Positions 17,366-25,002 of a stretch of DNA of 64,000 nucleotides are shown one piece after another. Position numbers and translations under genes: made by a program. Position 1 is the stretch's first letter. The number at the start of each line of letters is the position of its first letter. Under the pieces are notes generated by a model. That model made no database searches and was not told where the DNA came from. It was given only the letters and a program-made list of their open reading frames with translations. This DNA is from Planctomycetaceae bacterium (GTDB taxonomy: Bacteria; Planctomycetota; Planctomycetia; Planctomycetales; Planctomycetaceae): NCBI GenBank assembly GCA_021732995.1, contig JAKFWA010000129.1, positions 1-64,000 on the forward strand. Direction: 5' to 3'.

Positions 17366-18363
17366 TTCTGTAACGGCAGCTTGCGATCCAAGACCGCTCG
17401 CAGGGCGGTTTCCAATTCGGGATGTTCAAACTCGAAATGGCTTTTCTGAAGTCGTTCGGGAACAACTCGAATGCTCGCCAGCAACAACGCGTTGGCCATT
17501 TCGCCGAGAACTAGACGAGCCATGAAACCGGGCAGCGGAAACAACGTCGGTCGCCGCAGGACTCGGCCTAACAGGCGAGTGAATTCCACGTTCGTGACCG
17601 CAGTCGGAGCGACTGCATTCACCGGCCCGACCAGCGACTCCTCTTCAACGGCAAACAAGATCGCTCGGACCAGGTCCGGCAGCGAAATCCAGCTCCAATA
17701 CTGCCGCCCGCTTCCGATCTTCCCACCCACACCGAACTGAAACGGCAGCAACATCTGCTTGAGCGCACCGCCATCCGGTGACAACACCACACCAATTCGC
17801 AGGTTGACGACTCGAATGCCCGCATCGACAGCGGGTTGAGTCGCCCGTTCCCACTGCGTACAGACCTCAGGGAGGAACCCGCGTCCCGGCGGTTCTGCTT
17901 CCATGAGCAACTGATCTCCACGTTCGCCGTAGTATCCGATGGCCGAGGCGCAGACCAAGACTCGCGGCGGGCTCGGCATCGACGCCAGTGACTTGCAGAG
18001 TCGATGCGTCCCGACCACGCGGCTGTCGCGAATACGGAGTTTCTTCGCCGCAGTCCAGCGGCCGCTCGCGATGTTCTCACCCGCCAAATGCACGACCGCG
18101 TCCACACCACTGAAGCCGGTGAAGTTCAGCGGTCCTAACTCCGGGTTCCACGAAATGCTGTCGCCTCGGTCGTTGGCCGAGCTTCGGCGAGCCAATCGCC
18201 GCAGACTCCATTGACGATCGCCGATGGCCTGCGACAGCGCCGAGCCAACCAGCCCGGAGGCTCCACTCACCACAATCGTCTTCGCTCGCGGCGTTACCGG
18301 GGCATTGGGCTGTTCGAGTCGTTGATTTAATGCGGCAATCACGGTCAATTCCTTATGGTTCAA
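17362..18363 (-). CDS. TIGR01777-family NAD-dependent epimerase-like protein
   Basis: 333 aa. The Rossmann loop VVSGASGLVGSAL is at residues ~31-43; then VDAVVHLAGENIASGRWT and the active-site-like VCASAIGYYGERGDQ, the VVNLRIGVVLSPDGGALK segment typical of TIGR01777/YfcH proteins, and a C-terminal DUF1731-like part (ANALLLASIRVVPERLQKS). The catalytic SDR Tyr appears in the IGYYG context. Substrate unknown in the family. Coupled to the SRPBCC gene by a 4-nt overlap and 38 nt downstream of uvsE. The first ~25 residues precede the usual domain start, so translation could begin later. Confidence 0.88.
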   Translation of the reverse strand: MNHKELTVIAALNQRLEQPNAPVTPRAKTIVVSGASGLVGSALSQAIGDRQWSLRRLARRSSANDRGDSISWNPELGPLNFTGFSGVDAVVHLAGENIASGRWTAAKKLRIRDSRVVGTHRLCKSLASMPSPPRVLVCASAIGYYGERGDQLLMEAEPPGRGFLPEVCTQWERATQPAVDAGIRVVNLRIGVVLSPDGGALKQMLLPFQFGVGGKIGSGRQYWSWISLPDLVRAILFAVEEESLVGPVNAVAPTAVTNVEFTRLLGRVLRRPTLFPLPGFMARLVLGEMANALLLASIRVVPERLQKSHFEFEHPELETALRAVLDRKLPLQK

Positions 18364-18401
18364 AATATGAATTTTCCGGCGAAACGGACCCGAAATATTT
18401 C

Positions 18402-19382
18402 TTAAACGAGATCAACTCGTGAATCGTTGCGGAATTTCTGACTATATTGATCCTGCAATTTTTTGACGGCGAGTTCTTTGCTCTTGGCTTCCACTTCAAC
18501 GGTAAGGCCGAGTTCGGCCCAGCAGGCGGGAAAATCGTTGATGTCAATCTCATCGTGATGCCGTGCAGGCTTCGGCCCGGACCATCCAGCCAACGGACTG
18601 GAAATGTGAAACAGCGGCTCGCGGTTCCAGGTATCGATGGCCGCTGCCGTGGCGTCTTCAATGCTCAGTTCGTCCGGCAGACAGCGGTGATGATGCACGT
18701 CGTAAACGACTGGCAAATCAGTAAAACGCGACAACGATAAAAGGTCAGACGGAGTGAAGGTCTTGTCGTCGTTCTCAATCGTCAGCCGTGATCGAACACG
18801 CTCTGAAAGCCGATTCACATTGCAAGCGAACGCCGCCAGTGCGGCCCCTTTATTGCCGTAGGATCCGCCGCCGTGAATGTTGATAACATCCGCGCCAACC
18901 CATTCAGCGACTTCCGCGTGATACTCCAAATCCTGAATAGACCTTGCGACCACTTCCTCTCGCGGCGAATTCAGCACGACGAATTGATCCGGATGAAATG
19001 TTGTCCGAATATCATGCTCGGCCGCGAAATCGCCGCATCGACGAAACGTCGCGATGATGCTGGCCGCATCGGGCAAATCGTCGACTCGATAGCCAGCTTC
19101 GGGATGCGTCTTGATCGGTAGAATTGAACTCGCGATCCGAAAGCTACCGATGCCGTGCTTGGCGCAGTATCGCAATGCCGCGAGCAATGATTCTGCATTA
19201 GACAGGCAGAGGTCCGAAACTTTGCGGAGCCGGTCCGCGGGCGGCAGTCGCATCAATGACGTTGCTGTTGTCGTTCGAAATTGAATTGGCTCGACCGCAA
19301 ATTGACAGCAAAGCCCCCATCGAAGTCGTCGCGTGCGTCTCTGCGTTGGGCGCTGCTTCATCCAAGTTGTCACTGTGACCAT
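18402..19382 (-). CDS. uvsE: UV DNA damage endonuclease UvsE/UVDE
   Basis: 326 aa. A TIM-barrel metallo-endonuclease that nicks DNA 5' to UV photoproducts and starts a light-independent repair route. Visible motifs in order: GLCCQF, FRIASSILP, the metal-binding FHPDQFVVLNSP, VINIHGGGSYGNK, TIENDDK, YDVHHHRC and HISSP followed by HHDEID. All the expected His/Asp/Glu ligands are present, so it should be active. Start at 19382 is supported by AGGA about 10 nt upstream. The neighbouring genes make pterins and stress or membrane proteins, and no photolyase is in the window. Confidence 0.93.
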   Translation of the reverse strand: MVTVTTWMKQRPTQRRTRRLRWGLCCQFAVEPIQFRTTTATSLMRLPPADRLRKVSDLCLSNAESLLAALRYCAKHGIGSFRIASSILPIKTHPEAGYRVDDLPDAASIIATFRRCGDFAAEHDIRTTFHPDQFVVLNSPREEVVARSIQDLEYHAEVAEWVGADVINIHGGGSYGNKGAALAAFACNVNRLSERVRSRLTIENDDKTFTPSDLLSLSRFTDLPVVYDVHHHRCLPDELSIEDATAAAIDTWNREPLFHISSPLAGWSGPKPARHHDEIDINDFPACWAELGLTVEVEAKSKELAVKKLQDQYSQKFRNDSRVDLV

Positions 19383-19420
19383 GATCGATCGTTCCTGGCA
19401 TTAATTGCTGCTGCAGTAAT

Positions 19421-19850
19421 TCACGCATTCCCGTGCAGGTGCGACTCGACGAACCACAGTTTCTCATTCAGTTCGCGCGAGACCTCGGTGAACAGGTCGG
19501 CGATGTCGGAGTCGTCCAGTTCGACGGCTCGGTCAATTGAGCCACGGATCGTTTTGCCGACGCCCGCCATCGACGTGGACAGTGCGTCGATGTGATCCCG
19601 GCCGGAGACGATCTACACCGGGTAGGCCGTCATTGTGATGCGGCGTCCCACCACAATGACGGTCGCCTCGATCTGGGCGCGGACAGCCCGATTCGCTCGG
19701 CCGCGGCGTCTGCAAAGGCCGCCGCGTCCGCAGCGATGGTGTCGAACAACTCGTGCAGAGCAATGAAGCTCGGCCCCTTCACATTCCAATGTGCCTGCTT
19801 CGCTTAAATCTGCAAGTCGATCAGTTCAGCGAGTGCATGACCAGATCTCC
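19421..19850 (-). pseudogene. dps: dps (ferritin-like DNA-protection protein) pseudogene
   Basis: The minus strand encodes a recognisable Dps in pieces. First ALAELIDLQ and an in-frame TAA, then AKQAHWNVKGPSFIALHELF (the Dps ferroxidase-site motif with the AHW His). A frameshift follows around 19670-19685, then an in-frame TAG after MTAYPV, then IVSGRDHIDALSTSMA and DIADLFTEVSRELNEKLWFV to a TGA at 19421. Two stops plus one frameshift make it dead. It sits between the tiny membrane genes and uvsE, so an oxidative/iron-protection member of this stress cluster has decayed. The true 5' end cannot be fixed. Confidence 0.85.
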
Positions 19851-19899
19851 TGTTGTTGGGACGAATGGTTTGTTCGTGCTGGCCGAACTGAGGGACTTC

Positions 19900-20007
19900 T
19901 CAAGTTCGATCCTCGGGATAGTCCGAGCCGATGGCAGATATCAACGTGGCTGCGATCGCAACGCCGGATACGAAGATTCCCACGATGAAGAGGGTCATTT
20001 CACTCAT
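19900..20007 (-). CDS. Tiny single-span membrane protein (35 aa)
   Basis: Reads MSEMTLFIVGIFVSGVAIAA, then TLISAIGSDYPEDRT. One clear membrane helix (residues 5-26) with a short acidic tail. Its ATG lies inside the last codons of the 58-aa gene upstream (8-nt overlap, ATGAGTGA), a translational-coupling arrangement. The overlap and the hydrophobic pattern are the evidence that it is real. No family recognised. Confidence 0.55.
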   Translation of the reverse strand: MSEMTLFIVGIFVSGVAIAATLISAIGSDYPEDRT

Positions 20008-20176
20008 TGGGCGTCACTTTCAACATGAGCGTGCCGAACGAAAAAATCGACGGCACCCATAGACCAACGTACAAACCTTGTTCCTTGTGGCCTGTAAACC
20101 AGAGGTAAACCGACAGCAGAAACGACACTCCAGCAGCGAGGACATACATCGCCTTGGACTTCGATCGGCGCAACAT
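20000..20176 (-). CDS. Small two-helix membrane protein (58 aa)
   Basis: Begins MLRRSKSKAMYVLAAGVSFL. A basic N-terminus is followed by two membrane helices (residues ~10-28 and ~35-52) and a short polar end. It lies 60 nt after the pterin synthase gene and overlaps the 35-aa gene, so the pair probably forms one translational unit in the pterin/UV operon. No family recognised; a membrane partner or stress peptide is possible but is inference. Confidence 0.55.
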   Translation of the reverse strand: MLRRSKSKAMYVLAAGVSFLLSVYLWFTGHKEQGLYVGLWVPSIFSFGTLMLKVTPNE

Positions 20177-20236
20177 AGGATTCCTTGCAGAAATTCATCG
20201 GGTTGAAGAAATCGCGAGAGACGGGAATTCCGCCTC

Positions 20237-20743
20237 TCACTTCGAACTGACACTGAGGTTGCCGGGGCAGACTAAGTTGGCTTGGCGACGACTTGGATGC
20301 CGGCTGTCTTCCACCCAGTCTTCACGGGCGTAGATCACAACCGACGTATCGGTCTCTCGGACCTCCAGGCGGTTGAGCCGAAAGCCCAGTTCCGTGATCT
20401 CGGTGAAGAGCTGGTAAGCCAGGTTCTCCACGCTGGTCGGCGCGCCAAACAGTTTCATGCGCAACGCTTCGCCAGTTCGTTCCGTGTGGCCGCAGAGTGT
20501 TTCGTAAAGCGGATCTGCAACGTGAATCAGCATCGCGTGGTCGTATTCCGCTTTCAGAAACGGCTCGATCCTTTGATCGAATTCGCCGAACAAAGTGCTG
20601 ATGGCTCCGGTTCGCTCAACTTCAAAGAAGCACCGAACGCCGTAACGATGCCCGTGCAGATTACGGCACTTGTCATCCAACTCTTCGTTGCGATGAGCTG
20701 CGTAAAATTTGTAGTCCTTTTGAATAATCATCGAATTGCTCAT
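20237..20743 (-). CDS. 6-pyruvoyl-tetrahydropterin synthase / QueD-like
   Basis: 168 aa. T-fold enzyme acting on 7,8-dihydroneopterin triphosphate, the product of GTP cyclohydrolase I, whose gene lies just upstream. Zinc ligands are FYAAH and the paired His of NLHGHRY; the catalytic Cys is in KCRNLHGH (the C-x3-HGH spacing of PTPS/QueD). DHAMLI and PTSVENLAYQLF supply the other conserved Asp/His/Glu. QueD (queuosine precursor) and PTPS (biopterin) cannot be told apart here, and no queC/queE is in the window. Pairing with folE, uvsE and a light-type regulator favours a pterin cofactor made under light or UV stress, but that is inference. The C-terminal ~25 residues exceed the usual family length. 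Confidence 0.85.
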   Translation of the reverse strand: MSNSMIIQKDYKFYAAHRNEELDDKCRNLHGHRYGVRCFFEVERTGAISTLFGEFDQRIEPFLKAEYDHAMLIHVADPLYETLCGHTERTGEALRMKLFGAPTSVENLAYQLFTEITELGFRLNRLEVRETDTSVVIYAREDWVEDSRHPSRRQANLVCPGNLSVSSK

Positions 20744-20772
20744 TTCCTGTGGATGCTGACTTCATTGGTTGA

Positions 20773-20829
20773 GCCGGAACGCGCCAGCGTCCGGTTTGAA
20801 GTCAAAACAGCACGCTAGCGCCTTCCGGC
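20773..20829. repeat. REP-like imperfect inverted repeat
   Basis: Arms 20773-20790 (GCCGGAACGCGCCAGCGT) and 20812-20829 pair with two mismatches around a 21-nt loop, in the gap between folE and the pterin synthase gene. It looks like a dispersed intergenic repeat and may also attenuate read-through. The remainder of 20744-20928 shows no gene. Confidence 0.7.
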
Positions 20830-20928
20830 CAATAAAAATGACTCGCGCGAGCCATGCGTCGGAATCAGGGCGGAGTCTCCAACGCCACACGCAGTGGCCT
20901 TTGCCAGCGAACGGTGTACGGATCGCGA

Positions 20929-21594
20929 TCAGCTTTTGATCAGGGACATGACTTCGGCTCGGCTGGCTGGATTCGTTTTGAAGAGACCGCGCACCGCGCT
21001 GGTGATGGTTTGACTGCCGGGCTTACGGACGCCGCGAATGCTCATGCACGAGTGCTCGGCACTGATGATCACGGCAACTCCCTTGCTCTCCAGTTCGGTC
21101 TCGATCAGGTCCGCGACCTGCTGAGTCAGTCGTTCTTGAACTTGCGGACGGCGAGCAACCTCTTCGACGACCCGAGCCAGCTTGCTCAGTCCTGTCACGC
21201 GGCCGTTCGGGATGTAGGCGACATGGGCGACTCCGGAGAACGGCAAAAGGTGGTGCTCGCACATGCTTGTAAAGCGGATGTCTCGAACGAGTACCATCTC
21301 GTCGTAAACTTCAGGAAACGTGACCCGCAGATGCCGCGCCGGATCTTGAGTGAGTCCCGAAAACATCTCGGCATACATCCGGGCCACCCGGCGCGGAGTC
21401 TCCAGCAGGCCGTCGCGGTCTGGATCTTCACCCACGGCTTTCAGAATCGTTCGGACGGCCTGTTCGATAGCCATCAAGTCCACCACTTGAGTCGTTCTAC
21501 TCTTGCTGAATGAAGTCGCAACCTGATGGCCGCTCTGCCTCGGATGTTCGTCTTCGATCTGAAGTCGTCGTTCTATTACAGCGTGCACTGTCAT
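20929..21594 (-). CDS. folE: GTP cyclohydrolase I
   Basis: Converts GTP to 7,8-dihydroneopterin triphosphate, the first step of folate and pterin synthesis. Family blocks: [36 protein letters not shown], zinc-site [34 protein letters not shown], then [17 protein letters not shown] and TSAVRGLF; all zinc (Cys, His, Cys) and catalytic residues are visible. Start taken as 21594 ([10 protein letters not shown], 221 aa). ATG at 21474 (MAIEQAVR) would match the shorter B. subtilis-type length and is a real alternative; the reading frame stays open further upstream but is not protein-like there. First gene of the minus-strand pterin/UV set, divergent from csrA. Confidence 0.93.
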   Translation of the reverse strand: MTVHAVIERRLQIEDEHPRQSGHQVATSFSKSRTTQVVDLMAIEQAVRTILKAVGEDPDRDGLLETPRRVARMYAEMFSGLTQDPARHLRVTFPEVYDEMVLVRDIRFTSMCEHHLLPFSGVAHVAYIPNGRVTGLSKLARVVEEVARRPQVQERLTQQVADLIETELESKGVAVIISAEHSCMSIRGVRKPGSQTITSAVRGLFKTNPASRAEVMSLIKS

Positions 21595-21651
21595 CTCCTC
21601 GGTCTGAAGTTCGTCGTTTCGCCGCGCGGGATGCTTCTCTCGCCACTCCAA

Positions 21652-21799
21652 TGGACGTATTGACCGTTTTGTTATCCGGGAGATAACAGGCAAGGCTGAG
21701 AAAAACGTAGGAACAACCAAAAAAGTCATCTGAATGGACGCTTGGTTTGGCTGCCGGAGCCCACTGAGTCTCATCAGATTGGACGTTTTGACTGTTTTT
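21652..21799. promoter_or_regulatory. Candidate control region: 20-bp direct repeats between folE and csrA
   Basis: TGGACGTATTGACCGTTTTG (21652-21671) and TGGACGTTTTGACTGTTTTT (21780-21799) match at 17 of 20 positions, 128 bp apart, within the divergent intergenic region. Each contains TTGAC, which could be a -35 element; for the first copy TTGACC is followed 17 nt later by ATAACA. They look like two binding sites of one regulator, plausibly the MerR-like protein encoded at 22.2 kb. Confidence 0.45.
21670..21688. promoter_or_regulatory. Palindromic operator candidate upstream of folE
   Basis: TGTTATCCGGGAGATAACA has 7-bp perfect arms with a 5-bp centre. It overlaps the candidate -10 element that follows the TTGACC at 21660. 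The size and symmetry suit a dimeric repressor such as a MerR-family protein. Confidence 0.45.
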
Positions 21800-21969
21800 A
21801 AATTGGCTGACTGAACGAGTTGCGGTATGCTCGGGCGGCGATGAGGAAACGCCGGGGAAGAACGCTCAGGGATTGAAAACGAGCTTCGTGGATCTGCTCG
21901 CTTCACCCCCAAACAGGTTTCCAATGCGATGGTCAACTGGCCGCATCACTTTTTTAAGGAGGAAGCGAG

Positions 21970-22194
21970 ATGCTTGTGCTCACCCGAAAGGCCGAGGAGG
22001 AAATCGTGATCGCAGACAGAATTCGGGTTAAAGTGCTGGAAGTTCGTGGGAACCAAGTGAGGCTGGGGATCGTGGCCCCCAAGGAGATCAGCGTTCACCG
22101 CGCCGAGGTGCATGAGGTCGTGGCCTGGGAACTCTTGTCGTCATTCTGCGAGAATCTGAAGACGGACGGGCGAGAGTGTTCATACTCCATTTAA
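21970..22194 (+). CDS. csrA: Carbon storage regulator CsrA
   Basis: 74 aa RNA-binding translational regulator. It starts MLVLTRKAEEEIVIADRIRV, followed by the typical KVLEVRGNQVRLGIVAPKEI and the VHRAEV segment before the helix. A strong AAGGAGG lies 8 nt upstream. The C-terminal ~15 residues are family-variable. It is 39 nt before the MerR-like gene, so the two probably share a transcript, which would combine a transcriptional and a post-transcriptional regulator next to the pterin/UV genes. Confidence 0.93.
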   Translation: MLVLTRKAEEEIVIADRIRVKVLEVRGNQVRLGIVAPKEISVHRAEVHEVVAWELLSSFCENLKTDGRECSYSI

Positions 22195-22233
22195 AGAGGT
22201 CCCGTTCGGTCACGCACACTTCGATTGGCTTTC

Positions 22234-23139
22234 ATGAATCAACTTCTCTCACCCAAACAAGTGGCCGCAGCGATCGGGGCCAGCGAGTCGTCGCTGAAAC
22301 GCTGGTGCGATCAAGGATTGCTGACGACCGTAAAGACGGCCGGAGGGCATCGGCGGATTCCGGTTCAAGAAGCGTTGCGGTTCGTGCGCGAGCAGAATCT
22401 TTCGGTTGTCGAACCGCGAATTCTGGCGATGCCGGCGATCGACAATCGCAAGGCGAGAAGGATTGAGAACTGTGCCGAGCGGTTGGCCGAGGGGCTGCTC
22501 GCCAACAACGAACAAGCTTGCCATGCGATCGTGTTTGAATTGTTTCTGGCCGGTCAGTCGGTGAGTCAGATTTTCGACGAGGTCATCGCAGTGGCGTTTC
22601 GGACGATCGGCGAGAAGTGGGAATGCCACGAAGCCGATGTCTATCAAGAACGGTGCTCGTGCCAGATCGCCTTGCGGATCCTGCACGAACTGCGGTCGCT
22701 GCAGACACCGCCAAACTCAGCTCTCGTCGCGCTGGGGGCGACCATTGAAGGGGATCAATACTGGCTGCCAGTGACGATGTCTGAGATTGTGCTGCGCTCG
22801 GTCGGCTGGAACACCCGGCTGCTCGGTTCGTCGATTCCATTTGATTCGATAGCGAACGCTATCCAACAGCTCGAGCCGGAAATGTTTTGGCTGAGCGTTT
22901 CGTTCGTTCCGGACGAATCTGCGTTCATCGCCGGATTCAATCGCCTCATTGAAACCGCGTCCAAGACCAACACTACTGTCGTTGTCGGCGGGCGAGCGTT
23001 GACGACGGAGATTCGGACTCGGCTTCGATATTCGGCCTTCTGCGACACGATGCAGCATCTCGAAGAGTTCGCCAAAACACTGCGTCGACAAACCGAGCTT
23101 GTTCCCCAGAAGACTCGCAAACCAAGAAAGAAGGCTTGA
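22234..23139 (+). CDS. MerR/CarH-LitR-like transcription regulator with degenerate cobalamin-binding domain
   Basis: 301 aa. An N-terminal winged helix (LLSPKQVAAAIGASESSLKR; GGHRRIPVQEALRF) occupies residues 1-60. A four-helix segment (~75-160) and a Rossmann-like B12-binding fold (~165-285) have the overall order of CarH/LitR photoreceptors, which repress light genes until adenosylcobalamin is photolysed. Key ligands are changed, however: the helical W-x9-EH motif reads W-x9-ER (EKWECHEADVYQER), and the DxHxxG cobalamin loop reads GDQYWLP, lacking the axial His. It may therefore work without B12. ATG at 22234 is preferred to the upstream TTG at 22225; no good ribosome site is visible. Likely controls the divergent folE set. 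Confidence 0.8.
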   Translation: MNQLLSPKQVAAAIGASESSLKRWCDQGLLTTVKTAGGHRRIPVQEALRFVREQNLSVVEPRILAMPAIDNRKARRIENCAERLAEGLLANNEQACHAIVFELFLAGQSVSQIFDEVIAVAFRTIGEKWECHEADVYQERCSCQIALRILHELRSLQTPPNSALVALGATIEGDQYWLPVTMSEIVLRSVGWNTRLLGSSIPFDSIANAIQQLEPEMFWLSVSFVPDESAFIAGFNRLIETASKTNTTVVVGGRALTTEIRTRLRYSAFCDTMQHLEEFAKTLRRQTELVPQKTRKPRKKA

Positions 23140-23146
23140 AGCTCTG

Positions 23147-24484
23147 ATGGCATTCGCCCACTTCGATCTCACCGCAACCCAGTTCGCCAGAACGTGGGTT
23201 TTCTGTTGTCTGGCCCACGTTCTGGCGAACGTGACTACGACAGTGCTCGCCGCCGGTCCAACCGCGACGTGGCCGCAGTGGCGGGGTCCGTCGCGTGATG
23301 GGCAGGCGGCTGCGACGCCCGCGTGGCCGGATCTCGTTGATGAGGCGACGCTCACTCGGAAGTGGCGAAGCGAATTGGGGCCGAGCTATTCCGGGCCTAT
23401 CGTCGGCGAGGATCGAGTCTTCGTCACGGAAACTCGCGGCAAGAAGACCGAGGTCGTACAGGCGTTGTCGCGGGCCGACGGCAAAGTCTTGTGGACCGCT
23501 GAGTGGCCGGGTGCGACATCGGTTCCATTCTTCGCGTGGGAGAACGGTGAATGGATTCGAGCGACTCCGGCCTATGACGGAGAATCGCTGTTTGTCGCCG
23601 GGATGCGCGATGTGCTGGTCTGTCTCGACGCCGCGACCGGCAAGGAACGCTGGCGAGTCGATTTCGTCGAGCGGTTCAAATCGCCGCTGCCAACATTCGG
23701 TTTTGTCTCGTCGCCGCTGGTTGATGGCGAGCATGTTTACGTGCAGGCCGGCGCATCATTCGTGAAGCTCAACAAGCGAAACGGCGAGACTGTCTGGCGA
23801 TCGCTGGAGGATGGCGGCGGCATGAACGGCAGCGCGTTCTCGTCGCCGATGAAAGCGACGATCGCGGGGCAACCGCAGTTCTTGGTGCAGACCCGCGAAA
23901 AACTCGCAGGCGTGGACGAGGCCACCGGCAGCGAACTCTGGTCGCAGAAGATCGACGCCTTTCGCGGCATGAACATTCTCACGCCGGTTGTCTTCGGCGA
24001 TGCGATCTTTACGAGCACCTACGGCGGCAAGTCGTGGCTGTTCGATCTGACCAAGAGCCGCGACGCGACCGCAGACAAAAAGATGTCCGTCACGGAGCGT
24101 TGGCAGAACAAGACGCAAGGCTACATGTCCACGCCGGTCGTGATCGACGGCCACGTTTACACGCATCTGAAGAATCAGCGTTTCGCATGCATCGACCTCG
24201 CGACGGGCAAAGAGCGTTGGGTCACGACTCCGTTCGGCAAGTATTGGAGCCTCGTCGCGCAAGGCCCGAAGATTTTGGCTCTCGACGAGCGCGGCGACTT
24301 ATTGCTCATTAAAGCGAATCCAGAGAAGTTCGAGTTGCTCGCCCAACGGCATGTCAGCGATTCGCCAACGTGGGCTCATCTGGCCGTCTGCGGCGACGAG
24401 GTTTTCGTTCGAGACCTCAAAGGGCTGACCGTCTATCTTTGGCCAACAACCATGGGCACGAAAGGCTCCGCCAATGCCGACTGA
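23147..24484 (+). CDS. Secreted PQQ-like beta-propeller repeat protein
   Basis: 445 aa. N-terminal hydrophobic leader (WVFCCLAHVLANVTTTVLAA), then the planctomycete-typical TWPQWRGPSRDG and repeated propeller blades with the tryptophan-docking motif: ALSRADGKVLWTAEW, CLDAATGKERWRVDF, KLNKRNGETVWRSL, VDEATGSELWSQKI and CIDLATGKERWVTT. Such proteins are usually exported or periplasmic scaffolds; true PQQ-dehydrogenase catalytic residues are not evident, so no enzyme activity is claimed. ATG at 23147 chosen because the upstream TTG-started extension overlaps the regulator gene. It lies 7 nt after the regulator, so it is probably in the same transcript. A decayed gene overlaps its 3' end. Confidence 0.85.
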   Translation: MAFAHFDLTATQFARTWVFCCLAHVLANVTTTVLAAGPTATWPQWRGPSRDGQAAATPAWPDLVDEATLTRKWRSELGPSYSGPIVGEDRVFVTETRGKKTEVVQALSRADGKVLWTAEWPGATSVPFFAWENGEWIRATPAYDGESLFVAGMRDVLVCLDAATGKERWRVDFVERFKSPLPTFGFVSSPLVDGEHVYVQAGASFVKLNKRNGETVWRSLEDGGGMNGSAFSSPMKATIAGQPQFLVQTREKLAGVDEATGSELWSQKIDAFRGMNILTPVVFGDAIFTSTYGGKSWLFDLTKSRDATADKKMSVTERWQNKTQGYMSTPVVIDGHVYTHLKNQRFACIDLATGKERWVTTPFGKYWSLVAQGPKILALDERGDLLLIKANPEKFELLAQRHVSDSPTWAHLAVCGDEVFVRDLKGLTVYLWPTTMGTKGSANAD

Positions 24485-24730
24485 CCGCACGGGCGAACAC
24501 GAGATCCTGCCTTTTCTCGTCACTCTGATTCTCGGAATGTGCCATTGTTCTCTGGTTGCCGGCGGGAACGTATCTCGTCACCAAGTCGTTGCGTTACAAG
24601 CCGGGAGCTGGCAACGGGTACAACAATGTTCGCGGAGCAGGTCGCGAGGTTGGTAAGGGAGTCCATGCCGACTGGTTCAACTGCAATGTGGCCGATCTAA
24701 TGATCGACACCGGAAAGCGGAATCCCCCGA
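24474..24730 (+). pseudogene. Pectate-lyase-superfamily-like gene remnant
   Basis: An ATG overlapping the propeller gene stop opens a frame with a hydrophobic leader (ILPFLVTLILGMC). After a frameshift near 24545 the sequence reads IVLWLPAGTYLVTKSLRYKP and GAGNGYNNVRGAGR. A deletion follows, then FNCNVADLMIDTGKRNPP, ending where IS-like sequence begins at about 24730. The LPAGTYLV and GNGYN...RGAGR strings are typical of secreted pectate_lyase_3-type right-handed beta-helix proteins. At least one frameshift, an internal deletion and a lost C-terminus make it dead. Confidence 0.65.
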
Positions 24731-24732
24731 TG

Positions 24733-25002
24733 CCACATGCTTCAGCATCTGGTTGTCCAGCGAGAGATCATTAACCAGTTGCTTCGGCCGATGGTTCTCG
24801 TCTTCCAGGACCTTCAGCCACTTGGCTTCCTCAGGACTTCATACCGCCATACCAATCCCGCCAGCGGTGGTACGTCGCCTCGCTGACTTCCAGAGCCTGC
24901 AGCACCGCCGCCAGATCCCTGCCGGCACTCAGCATCGCGTCTGCACCCCAGCTTCCGCACGATCTCCTCTGGACCGTGACGCCTTCGTCTCTTCGCTGAC
25001 AT
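24733..25002 (-). pseudogene. IS3-family transposase orfA remnant
   Basis: From ATG at 25002 the minus strand reads MSAKRRRRHGPEEIVRKLG, then in another frame AMLSAGRDLAAVLQALEVSE and ATYHRWRDWYGGMKS, then in another WLKVLEDENHRPKQLVNDLS and LDNQMLKHVAS. This is the IS3-group orfA helix-turn-helix and leucine-zipper protein broken by at least two frameshifts and cut at its 3' end at the junction with the lyase remnant. The orfB remnant at 11.9-12.2 kb is of the same general type. Confidence 0.85.

Noticed and set aside
20237-20743. Assigning the pterin gene specifically as queD
   Set aside because: No other queuosine genes are in the window and the residues do not separate QueD from PTPS.
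22234-23139. Calling the MerR-like protein a functional B12 photoreceptor (carH/litR)
   Set aside because: The ligand motifs needed for cobalamin are altered, so only the fold-level relationship is claimed.
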